NCBI GenBank assembly: GCA_903930095.1
Contig: CAIYXE010000131.1
Span: 1-9,142 of the forward strand
Direction of reading: 5' to 3'
DNA length: 9,142 nucleotides
From: an uncultured Hyphomicrobiales bacterium
Lineage (GTDB): Bacteria; Pseudomonadota; Alphaproteobacteria; Rhizobiales; Aestuariivirgaceae
Made by a program: the position numbers and the translations under genes. Shown in pieces: positions 1-7,311 of this stretch; within the stretch, counting starts at the first letter, position 1, and each line of letters opens with the position of its first letter. The notes beneath the pieces are model-generated. The model was not told the origin of the DNA. It did not search any database and worked only from the letters and a program-made list of their open reading frames with translations.

Positions 1-54
1 GAACCGACTGCGAGCCACTATCCTGAGGGGCATTCAGGACAGTGCGGTGCCCTC

Positions 55-936
55 ATGGCGATGATGACTTTCATTACAACGTGCAAGAACCGGCTTGCGC
101 ACCTCAAGGAAACACTGCCACTCATGGTGAAGCAGAGTTTTTCCGAGGTCATCGTCGTCGATTATGGCTGCGAACAGGGAACCTCGAACTGGGTTGCGGA
201 GGCCGCACCTGACGCCAAGGTCGTGAGGGTGCTGGACGATCCGCGGTTTTCGCTGGCCCGCGCGCGGAACATCGGCGCCATGAATGCCGGCGGCGAACTG
301 CTCTGTTTCATCGATGCAGATATGCGGCTGGAGATGGACCTCGGCAAGTGGGCGCAGGAGAATGTTCAGCCTGGCTGCTTTTATGTCTCGGGCCAGCCCA
401 AGGTCTTCGAGCTGTGTGGTTTTCTCATCTGCAGCCGGAGCATGTTCGAACAGGCGGGCGGCTATGACGAAGCCTACAGGGGATGGGGCGGTGAGGACGG
501 CGATCTGCTCGAGAGGCTCGAGATGGCAGGTCACGTTAGGTCACCCCTGCCCGAGGAGGCGCTCACCGCAATCACCCACGGCGATGATCTGCGGCAATTC
601 GGAAAAAACGATCCGGAGGGCTTTGCGACAAAGAACCATGCCCTGGCGCTGCAGCAGTGCTACAAGCTGATGAAGTTCGACATCATCAGGCTCAACGGCA
701 GGCAACCGGATATCGACGTGCGCAAGAATCTTCATTCGAGCATCCGCACTGCCTATGGCAATGCCGTTGCGAATGGCAGCAAGGACTTCACGATCACACT
801 AAACGTTCCGCCCCGGCACGCGGACAACAGGTTCTCCCACAGCCAGAGGAAGCTTGTTTACAGGATACCGATAACCCATTCACGGCTGGCGGCGCCGAAG
901 CGCCGCCCGGCTGGGTCGAAGAATGATCTCCATTGA
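55..936 (+). CDS. Family 2 (GT-A fold) glycosyltransferase, galactosyltransferase-like C-terminal part
   Basis: Probable cytoplasmic glycosyltransferase that moves a sugar from a nucleotide-sugar donor onto a growing surface glycan; donor and acceptor cannot be read from the sequence. The N-terminus (residues 4-36) is a typical GT-A first strand and helix (TFITTCKNRLAHLKETLP), followed by the ARARNIGAMNAGGELLCFIDADM block. Here D87-A88-D89 is the DxD metal/nucleotide motif. Residues 143-152 (GWGGEDGDLL) match the GWGxEDxDL motif of the galactosyltransferase/chondroitin-polymerase-like group and probably include the catalytic acid. There are no membrane segments. The basic C-terminal tail (about 262-293) is unassigned. 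ATG at 55 fits the start of the fold, but no clear ribosome site precedes it and the frame is open to base 1, so the gene could begin outside the window. It overlaps the next gene by 14 nt. G+C is lower than in the core genes further right. Class assignment is firm; substrate is unknown. Confidence 0.85.
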   Translation: MAMMTFITTCKNRLAHLKETLPLMVKQSFSEVIVVDYGCEQGTSNWVAEAAPDAKVVRVLDDPRFSLARARNIGAMNAGGELLCFIDADMRLEMDLGKWAQENVQPGCFYVSGQPKVFELCGFLICSRSMFEQAGGYDEAYRGWGGEDGDLLERLEMAGHVRSPLPEEALTAITHGDDLRQFGKNDPEGFATKNHALALQQCYKLMKFDIIRLNGRQPDIDVRKNLHSSIRTAYGNAVANGSKDFTITLNVPPRHADNRFSHSQRKLVYRIPITHSRLAAPKRRPAGSKNDLH

Positions 937-1825
937 TCCTGATATCAACGAGCTCATTGCCCGCTTCGGCACCCAGAAGCTTCAGAAGATGGATCGGCTG
1001 GCCCTCCGAACCAATCTGCCGAAGGACGACACAGGTGACCGCCTCTACGCTTTGATTCTGTTCGCGCGGGTACACGGGAGGCTGCCCAGAGACGAAACCC
1101 TGTTCAACGACTATGTGTTCAACATCAAGTCAACCGCCGAGGGACAGCGTCCCGAGAGATGCTTCGTAACCGACAAGCATCTGGCGAAGATATACATCAA
1201 GGCCATCGCAGGCGAGGAATACGTTGTGCCGACACTCGGGCTGATCACCAGCCCGGAGGCTGTCGGCCACCATGACTTTCCAGATGCGTGCTGCATCAAG
1301 CCCACTCACATGAGCGGTCAGGTCATTCTGCGAACAGGGGGCTCTGCCATCGATCGGAGCCGGATCAGCAAGTGGCTTCAGACGAACTTCTACGACTCCA
1401 CGCGCGAAGCCCAGTACAAGTACATTGCTCCCAGAGTGATCGTCGAACCTCTTGTATTCGGGGTGACGAACCCCCTCGATTTCAAGTTTCATTGCTACAA
1501 GGGGCAGCCAAAGGTCATCCAGATCGATATTGACCGTTACACTGAGCATCGCAGGCTGATCGTCGGCCTCGATTGGGTCGACCAGGGAATGTCAATGACC
1601 TATCCGAAGTTCGAGGGCGCAATTCCGAGGCCTGGGAACCTGTCACAGATGACGGCTGTTGCAGCCAAGCTGTCCGCGAACTTCGACTACGTTCGCATCG
1701 ATCTCTATTCGAACGGAGTGGATTGCCTGGTTGGAGAGATCACCAATACGCCCGGAAACGCCAGCGAGAAGTTCACCAGCCCTGAAGCGGAGCGGCGGTT
1801 CTCACAGCTGCTCTTCGGGAGCTGA
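923..1825 (+). CDS. TupA-like ATP-grasp ligase
   Basis: Predicted ATP-dependent carboxylate-amine (or similar) ligase of the TupA-like ATP-grasp family, named for a teichuronopeptide biosynthesis protein; members often sit in polysaccharide loci. Visible family features: a helical N-terminal part with DKHLAKIYIKAIAGEEYVVP (84-103), the nucleotide-binding lysine in CCIKPTH (K126), the hinge acid in VIVEPLVFG (E175), the DFKFHCYKGQPKVIQID strand pair (186-202), and the metal-binding end D260 in YVRIDLY with E272 and N275 in GEITNTPGN. The 300-residue length fits a single-domain family member, and no signal peptide or membrane segment is seen. The ATG lies inside the end of the glycosyltransferase gene (14-nt overlap), which suggests coupled translation and a shared pathway. 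I infer that it attaches an amino acid or other carboxylate to the glycan or its precursor; the substrate is not known. The family call is quite secure, the reaction is not. Confidence 0.85.
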   Translation: MISIDPDINELIARFGTQKLQKMDRLALRTNLPKDDTGDRLYALILFARVHGRLPRDETLFNDYVFNIKSTAEGQRPERCFVTDKHLAKIYIKAIAGEEYVVPTLGLITSPEAVGHHDFPDACCIKPTHMSGQVILRTGGSAIDRSRISKWLQTNFYDSTREAQYKYIAPRVIVEPLVFGVTNPLDFKFHCYKGQPKVIQIDIDRYTEHRRLIVGLDWVDQGMSMTYPKFEGAIPRPGNLSQMTAVAAKLSANFDYVRIDLYSNGVDCLVGEITNTPGNASEKFTSPEAERRFSQLLFGS

Positions 1826-1851
1826 GGGGCCGAGCGGGGCCGCACACCCGG

Positions 1852-3288
1852 TCAGGCCGCACTCGTATAGGCAATGGTTCCCATCATCCCGGCGTTCATG
1901 TGATAGGCGTGATGACAGTGAAAGGCCCAGGTGCCGGGGTTGTCAGCGTCGAAAGTGATGGTCACGGTCTCACCCGGAGGTACCAGCACCACGTCGCGGA
2001 GCGCACCCTCGAGCGCTGTGTTGCCGATGGCGGTGACGTGGAAATAGTGCCCGTGGAGATGCATCGGGTGCGACATGGCGGTCATGTTGTGCATCATGAT
2101 GGAGACGCGCTCGCCCTCGCGCACGGTGAAGATCGTGTCGTGCATCGAGGCCTTGCCATTGAGCCCCCACAGATAGTCCGCCCCGCCACCGGTGAGCATG
2201 AGCATCTCGGTGCGGGTAACGGGCTCCTGACGCGGTGTCGCCACGGCGCGGTAGAGCCGCTCCTGCGACAGGTCGACGGCGGGCGCGGGATCGCCCTCCT
2301 CGGCAACACGCTGGACGGCGGCGCCAGCCGTGGCGAGCACGATGCCGGTGCGCATGGCAACACCCTCAGGGCGGAACAGCACGGGAAACGCACCGCCCGC
2401 CTCTGGAATGCGGATCCGGATATCAGCGCGCTGGGCGATGGCGAGCGGGAAGACGCGGCCCTTCAGCGGGTGGATGGCATTGCCGTCGACCGCGATCAGC
2501 TCACCCTCGAGCGCGCCGAGATCGACCCACATGTTGCTGGCGGCAGCACCGTTGATGATGCGAAGCCTGAGCACGCCGCCCTTCTCCACGGCGACGACCT
2601 CGGGATCGTCCAGCGTCCGGTCATTGGCGAGATAGGCGTCGTAGACCACGTCGTTCAGCATGCCGGCCGCCATGGCCGGCTGGCCGTGGCCCATGGTTGA
2701 GTGGTCCATGGCCGAGTGGTCCGTTGCAGCACCGTGGCCGGAATGGGCCGCGTGGGCACCACTGCCGCCCATCAGCTCCGCCAGGATCCCGGCGGGGTCG
2801 CGGAAGGTGAAATCATGCAGCAGCACCACGTGTTCCTGCGTGTCGAACAGGGGCTCCGCCGTCTCACGCACGATCAGGGGTGCGGCGAGCAGTTGCTGCT
2901 CCTGCAGGCCCATGTGAGAGTGCATCCAGTGCGTGCCCGAGCGCGTGTTGGCGAAGTCGTAGTCGAAGGACTGACCAGGCGGGATCGGATCCTGCCCGAG
3001 CATCGGAACGCCGTCCTGGCCATAGGGGGGCGTGAGGCCGTGCCAGTGAACGATGGTGCTGGTGTCCGTGCTGTTGCGGAGACGGACGTTGAAGCGCTCG
3101 CCGAGCAGCATGTCGAGGCCGGGCTTTCCGTCTGGGCCGGTCAGGCCGAAGACGGTGGCTGCCTTGCCCTTCACCTCCAGCGTGCGGCGCGAGACGGTGA
3201 CGAGGCGGGGCTCCTGCGCGGCGGCAAAGCGATGCGCCCCCATGAGCGTGATGCCGGCAAGCCCGGCGGCGAGTTGTCGGCGATTCAT
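1852..3288 (-). CDS. Tat-exported multicopper oxidase (laccase/CopA-like)
   Basis: Periplasmic multicopper oxidase that oxidises a substrate (cuprous copper, phenolics or other metals) with reduction of O2 to water. All four copper motifs are intact, numbered from ATG 3288: HWHG (H81, H83), HSHMG (H123, H125), HPMHLHGH (H407, H410, H412) and HCHHAYHMNAGM (H457, C458, H459, H463, M468). C458, H407, H463 and M468 form the type 1 site. The N-terminus MNRRQLAAGLAG... with AAA before Q25 looks like a twin-arginine signal. A His/Met-rich loop at about 179-210 suggests copper handling, as in CopA/CueO. The start at 3288 is preferred because AGGG lies 6 nt upstream and it places RR next to the initiator; ATG at 3294 and 3324 are in frame but less likely. 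Length 478. No copB, copper chaperone or regulator adjoins it, and it is convergent with the ATP-grasp gene. A TTGTCA at about 3354-3359 (reverse strand) could be a -35 box but lacks a good -10. Confidence 0.93.
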   Translation of the reverse strand: MNRRQLAAGLAGITLMGAHRFAAAQEPRLVTVSRRTLEVKGKAATVFGLTGPDGKPGLDMLLGERFNVRLRNSTDTSTIVHWHGLTPPYGQDGVPMLGQDPIPPGQSFDYDFANTRSGTHWMHSHMGLQEQQLLAAPLIVRETAEPLFDTQEHVVLLHDFTFRDPAGILAELMGGSGAHAAHSGHGAATDHSAMDHSTMGHGQPAMAAGMLNDVVYDAYLANDRTLDDPEVVAVEKGGVLRLRIINGAAASNMWVDLGALEGELIAVDGNAIHPLKGRVFPLAIAQRADIRIRIPEAGGAFPVLFRPEGVAMRTGIVLATAGAAVQRVAEEGDPAPAVDLSQERLYRAVATPRQEPVTRTEMLMLTGGGADYLWGLNGKASMHDTIFTVREGERVSIMMHNMTAMSHPMHLHGHYFHVTAIGNTALEGALRDVVLVPPGETVTITFDADNPGTWAFHCHHAYHMNAGMMGTIAYTSAA

Positions 3289-3379
3289 GTCCATCCCTGC
3301 GAAATCTGCCAGAGCGCCAAACATGTGGCGCGTAAGGGCATATGCATCAAAGTGACAATTTGCGGCAGGACGGCGGCAG

Positions 3380-3395
3380 GATGCCCCCAGGCATC
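3380..3395 (-). terminator. Small hairpin at the accA stop codon (weak terminator candidate)
   Basis: A perfect 6-bp stem (GATGCC / GGCATC) with a 4-nt loop overlaps the accA stop codon (TGA at 3394-3396). Read on the minus strand it is followed by CTGCCGCCG rather than a T-run, so it is not a standard intrinsic terminator. It may still separate accA from the oxidase gene or stabilise the 3' end of the message. A chance hairpin is quite possible in such GC-rich DNA. Confidence 0.25.
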
Positions 3396-4347
3396 AGAGA
3401 TTGCGGCCGATGCCCAGAAACTTCTCACGGCGCTGGTTGCGCAGGAAATCAGCCGATACACCATCGAACGTCCGGAGGGCGCGGGCGATGGCCTCGCCCG
3501 TGGCGGCGATGGCCTCGCCAGCGGCGCGGTGAGCGCCGCCCCTGGGCTCCGGCACGATGTCGTCGATCACGCCAAGCTTTTTCAGGTCCTGGGCGGTGAT
3601 CTTCATGGCCGCGGCGGCGTCCCTGGCGCGCGCTGCGTCACGCCACAGGATCGAGGCCGCCCCCTCGGGCGAGATCACGCTGTAGATGGCGTGTTCCAGC
3701 ATCATCACCACATTGGCGGTGGCAATCGCGATGGCGCCGCCTGAGCCGCCCTCGCCGATGACGACGGCAATACTCGGCACGCCGAGCGAGAGGCAGCAGT
3801 CAGTTGAGCGCGCGATCGCCTCCGCCTGGCCGCGCTCCTCGGCGTCTATTCCCGGATAGGCGCCTGCGGTATCGACGAAGCAGACGACGGGAAGGCCGAA
3901 ACGGTCCGCCATTTCCATCAGGCGCACCGCCTTGCGGTAGCCCTCGGGGCGCGCCATGCCGAAATTGCGCTTGAGCCGCGAGGTGGTGTCAGCACCCTTT
4001 TCCTGGCCGATCACCATCACCGGCTGGCCCTGGAAGCGGCCGATGCCGCCCACCACCGCAAAGTCCTCGGCAAATTTCCGGTCGCCGGCGAGCGGCGTGA
4101 ATTCGGTGACGAGCTGGCCGATATAGTCCAGGGCGTGCGGCCGCTCCGGGTGGCGCGCCACCTGCGCCTTCTGCCAGGGATCGAGGCCGACATAGAGGTC
4201 GGTAAGCAGCTTCGCCGCCTTCTTTTCCAACCCCTTCACCTCATCGGCGATCGACACGGCCTTGTCACCGGAGGCAAGCGTGCGGAGTTCCGCGATCTTG
4301 CCTTCCAGTTCCGCAAGGGGGGCTTCGAAATCGAGATAGGTGGGCAT
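3394..4347 (-). CDS. accA: Acetyl-CoA carboxylase carboxyltransferase subunit alpha
   Basis: Alpha subunit of the carboxyltransferase half of acetyl-CoA carboxylase. With AccD it transfers the carboxyl group from biotin on AccB to acetyl-CoA, giving malonyl-CoA, the first committed step of fatty-acid synthesis in the cytoplasm. The 317-residue length matches the family. Characteristic stretches are [15 protein letters not shown] at the N-terminus (4-18), [18 protein letters not shown] (58-75), [16 protein letters not shown] (129-144), [18 protein letters not shown] (157-174), the oxyanion-forming GEGGSGGA (198-205) and [14 protein letters not shown] (222-235). ATG 4347 is preceded by GAGG about 4 nt upstream. 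Its nearest upstream neighbour is xerD, 55 nt away with a hairpin between. A TTGACT hexamer overlaps the xerD stop and could be a -35 box, but I see no convincing -10, so accA may depend on readthrough. The accD partner is not in the window. Confidence 0.98.
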   Translation of the reverse strand: MPTYLDFEAPLAELEGKIAELRTLASGDKAVSIADEVKGLEKKAAKLLTDLYVGLDPWQKAQVARHPERPHALDYIGQLVTEFTPLAGDRKFAEDFAVVGGIGRFQGQPVMVIGQEKGADTTSRLKRNFGMARPEGYRKAVRLMEMADRFGLPVVCFVDTAGAYPGIDAEERGQAEAIARSTDCCLSLGVPSIAVVIGEGGSGGAIAIATANVVMMLEHAIYSVISPEGAASILWRDAARARDAAAAMKITAQDLKKLGVIDDIVPEPRGGAHRAAGEAIAATGEAIARALRTFDGVSADFLRNQRREKFLGIGRNL

Positions 4348-4371
4348 CGGGCCTCGGGTTGGTCAGGTTTG

Positions 4372-4394
4372 GCGCGGAAACTGGCTCTCCGCGC
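4372..4394 (-). terminator. GC-rich hairpin between xerD and accA
   Basis: A perfect 7-bp inverted repeat (GCGCGGA / TCCGCGC) with a 9-nt loop lies 8 nt after the xerD stop and 24 nt before the accA start. On the minus strand it is followed by CAAACCTGACC, so it lacks the T-run of an intrinsic terminator. It could reduce readthrough from xerD, protect a processed 3' end or act as an attenuating leader structure for accA. Which of these is right cannot be told from sequence. Confidence 0.35.
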
Positions 4395-4402
4395 TCTGGA
4401 AG

Positions 4403-5342
<940 letters not shown>

Positions 5343-5353
<11 letters not shown>

Positions 5354-5486
5354 GCAGGCGCTCGCTCGAGAGTGGTTTCACGATTTCCGCCTGCTCCGGA
5401 GGGAAGTTGGCCAGCGCCCACACCCCCCCATAGATCGCGCCGCCGAGACAGAGCAGCACCAACAGAAACTTGACCGTATCGGGCAT
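5343..5486 (-). CDS. Small single-pass membrane protein, 47 residues
   Basis: Short ORF beginning MPDTVKFLLVLLCLGGAIYG, with one hydrophobic helix at about residues 5-27 and a polar tail containing NFPPEQAEIVKPL. This would be a small inner-membrane protein whose tail is probably cytoplasmic or periplasmic depending on orientation. No function is known to me. I believe similar small proteins occur before xerD in other Hyphomicrobiales, but this is from memory. Start choice: an AAGGA lies about 10 nt before ATG 5486, and a candidate promoter sits just upstream. The other in-frame ATG at 5510 overlaps that promoter's -10 box and has no ribosome site. A longer open frame continues antisense through aroK but is not supported as coding. 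The 11-nt overlap with the xerD GTG start supports it as a real translated gene and first member of the xerD transcript. Confidence 0.75.
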
Positions 5487-5508
5487 TGCGTACCCATCCT
5501 TCAGCACC

Positions 5509-5537
5509 ATACTAGAGGCTAAGCCGCGTTTCGGAAA
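5509..5537 (-). promoter_or_regulatory. Candidate sigma-70-type promoter for the small ORF/xerD transcript
   Basis: On the minus strand, TTTCCG (5532-5537) and TAGTAT (5509-5514) are separated by 17 nt. The -10 matches four of six consensus positions and the -35 matches fewer. Transcription would start near 5502, leaving a leader of about 16 nt that holds the AAGGA ribosome site before ATG 5486. The position in the divergent gap with aroK supports it; the weak -35 limits confidence. I found no equally good box pair for aroK in the same gap. Confidence 0.35.
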
Positions 5538-5594
5538 GGCTTTGCGGTTGCACATCATGCGCGTTAGAAACGGCCCGCTGGGCGAGGGAGATGG

Positions 5595-6182
5595 ATGGCG
5601 CGCCGTTCGATTGCAAAGGAGGCCGAACTGGTGCGTGAGCGCCTCGGGGAGCGGCCCGTCGTGCTCGTCGGACTGATGGGCGCGGGCAAGACCAGCGTCG
5701 GCCGCCGCCTCGCCGACAAGCTGGGGATACCCTTCGTCGATGCCGACCACGAGATCGAGGCGGCGGCGGGAAAGCCCATCAAGGAGATTTTCGCAGACCA
5801 CGGCGAGCCCTATTTCCGCGAGGGCGAGCGGCGGGTCATCCAGCGGCTGATCGGCAATGGCGCGCAGGTGCTGGCAACGGGCGGCGGCGCCTATATGAAT
5901 GACGAGACGCGCGCGCGCATCCAGGAGCACGGCATCTCGGTCTGGCTCCGCGCCGCCCTGCCGCTGCTCATGAAGCGGGTGGCCAAGCGGCAGGACAGGC
6001 CGCTCTTGCAGGCGGACAACCCGGAAGCGGTGATGCGCGACCTGATGGACAAGCGCTACCCCGTCTATGCGCTGGCCGACGTGACGGTGGAAAGCCGCGA
6101 CGTGCAGCACGGCCAGATGGTGAATGACGTGATCCGCGCCCTGGCGCAGTGGGACGGCTGGGACATGAAGACGAATGACTGA
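5595..6182 (+). CDS. aroK: Shikimate kinase
   Basis: Cytoplasmic enzyme of the shikimate pathway that phosphorylates shikimate at the 3-hydroxyl with ATP, leading to chorismate and the aromatic amino acids. The Walker A loop is GLMGAGKT (26-33). Shikimate-binding positions are seen as FVDADHEIE (D49, D51), YFREGE (R75) and the ATGGGA turn (94-99). The lid contains KRQDRPLL (R135) and an adenine-side MDKRYPVY (R154). At 195 residues it has the N-terminal extension of about 20 residues usual in alphaproteobacterial AroK. ATG 5595 is chosen because GGGAG lies about 4 nt upstream and an in-frame TAG at 5565-5567 rules out earlier starts. It is the first gene of the rightward operon; its end overlaps aroB by 8 nt, so the second and fifth steps of the pathway's common trunk are coupled at translation. 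Confidence 0.97.
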   Translation: MARRSIAKEAELVRERLGERPVVLVGLMGAGKTSVGRRLADKLGIPFVDADHEIEAAAGKPIKEIFADHGEPYFREGERRVIQRLIGNGAQVLATGGGAYMNDETRARIQEHGISVWLRAALPLLMKRVAKRQDRPLLQADNPEAVMRDLMDKRYPVYALADVTVESRDVQHGQMVNDVIRALAQWDGWDMKTND

Positions 6183-7311
6183 CCTGACTGCCGCAGAACG
6201 GCGTGAAACCGTGCCCGTGTCGCTGGGCGACCGCAGCTACGACATCCACATCGGCGAGGGGATTCTCGCCCGCGCGGGCGACATCGTGGCCCCCTTCATG
6301 AAGCGGCCGATGACCGCCATCGTGACGGATGAGAACGTGGCTGAAGCACACCTTGCAACGCTGGAACGCGCGCTGGCCTCCCGCGGCATCCGCTCCACCG
6401 CGATCGTGATGCCGCCGGGCGAGGCGAGCAAGAGCTACAAGCACCTGGCCGAGCTCTGTGACAGGCTGCTGGCGGCAGGGATCGAGCGGCGTGACCGCAT
6501 CATCGCCTTCGGTGGCGGCGTCATCGGCGACTTGGCCGGCTTTGCCGCGGCAATCCTGCGGCGCGGGGTGGACTTCATCCAGATCCCGACGACGCTGCTC
6601 TCCCAGGTCGATTCGTCGGTGGGCGGCAAGACCGGCATCAACTCGCCCCACGGCAAGAACCTGATCGGCGCCTTCCACCAGCCCCTCGTGGTCATCACCG
6701 ACATCGGGCTCCTCGGCACGCTGCCCCGGCGAGAACTCGCGGCGGGCTATGCCGAAGTAGCCAAGTACGGGCTGCTCGGCGATGCGGGCTTCTTCGAATG
6801 GCTCGAGGGTGCAGCACCCGCCATCATGCGGGGCGACACGCAGGCGCGCATCCATGCCATTCGCCGTTCCTGCGAGGCCAAGGCGGCGATCGTGGCGGAA
6901 GACGAGATGGAGACCGGCGTGCGCGCGCTGCTGAACCTTGGCCACACCTTCGGCCATGCGCTCGAATCCGCCACCGGCTACTCGCAGCGCCTCCTCCATG
7001 GCGAGGGCGTCTCGATCGGCATGGTGCAGGCCTTCCGCTTTTCCGAGCGCCAGAAGCTTTGCGCGCCCGGCACGGCAGAGCGCGTGGCAAAGCACCTCAA
7101 GAGCATCGGGCTTCCCATTCATGCCAGCCAGATCCCGGGGGAGCTTCCGCCCCCCGCCACACTTCTCGACATCATGCGGCAGGACAAGAAGGCGCAAGGC
7201 GGAAGGCTGACCTTCATCCTGGCGCGGGGCATCGGCGAGGCCTTCATTGCGAAGGATGTGTCCGATGCCGACGTGCTCGACTTCCTGACGGAGGACCTCC
7301 GCCAGCGATGA
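6175..7311 (+). CDS. aroB: 3-dehydroquinate synthase
   Basis: NAD- and metal-dependent enzyme that turns DAHP into 3-dehydroquinate, the second step of the shikimate pathway, in the cytoplasm. The NAD-binding motif is GGGVIGDLAGF (113-123), followed by the signature IPTTLLSQVDSSVGGKTGIN (137-156) and HGKNLIGAFHQP (159-170). The zinc ligands are E194 in GYAEVAKYG, H257 in NLGHTFGH and H275 in LLHGEGVS. Length 378 is usual for the family. The start ATG lies 8 nt inside the end of aroK, and the stop overlaps the start of the CorC-like gene (ATGA at 7308-7311), so all three are probably cotranscribed and coupled. Long open frames on the other strand and in the +3 frame across this gene are side effects of its GC-rich codon use. 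Confidence 0.98.
   Translation: MTDLTAAERRETVPVSLGDRSYDIHIGEGILARAGDIVAPFMKRPMTAIVTDENVAEAHLATLERALASRGIRSTAIVMPPGEASKSYKHLAELCDRLLAAGIERRDRIIAFGGGVIGDLAGFAAAILRRGVDFIQIPTTLLSQVDSSVGGKTGINSPHGKNLIGAFHQPLVVITDIGLLGTLPRRELAAGYAEVAKYGLLGDAGFFEWLEGAAPAIMRGDTQARIHAIRRSCEAKAAIVAEDEMETGVRALLNLGHTFGHALESATGYSQRLLHGEGVSIGMVQAFRFSERQKLCAPGTAERVAKHLKSIGLPIHASQIPGELPPPATLLDIMRQDKKAQGGRLTFILARGIGEAFIAKDVSDADVLDFLTEDLRQR

Noticed and set aside
21..37. Short inverted repeat CCTGA...TCAGG before the glycosyltransferase
   Set aside because: The 5-bp stem is too short to distinguish from chance and has no T-run.
34..534. 166-codon minus-strand frame opposite the glycosyltransferase
   Set aside because: It is antisense to a gene with clear GT-A motifs and shows no domain of its own.
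3325..3393. Possible promoter for the oxidase with TTGTCA as -35
   Set aside because: At 17 nt spacing the -10 would be TTACGC, a poor match, so I did not list it as a feature.
3484..3519. 15-bp direct repeat GGCGATGGCCTCGCC with a 21-bp period inside accA
   Set aside because: It encodes [14 protein letters not shown] in the C-terminal helix. AccA has its normal length, so this looks like ordinary helix composition rather than a recent duplication.
1900..3744. Two long plus-strand frames (1900-2700 and 2701-3744) opposite the oxidase and accA
   Set aside because: They lie antisense to well-supported genes and encode no recognisable motifs; they reflect codon bias.
5487..6110. N-terminal extension of the 47-residue membrane ORF through aroK on the minus strand
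   Set aside because: The added residues are antisense to aroK. The hydrophobic helix follows directly after ATG 5486, which has an AAGGA upstream.
6798..7307. Upstream extension of the CorC-like reading frame (170 codons inside aroB)
   Set aside because: The sequence is low-complexity, rich in Arg, His and Gly, and overlaps conserved aroB code. The membrane domain starts properly at ATG 7308, which overlaps the aroB stop.
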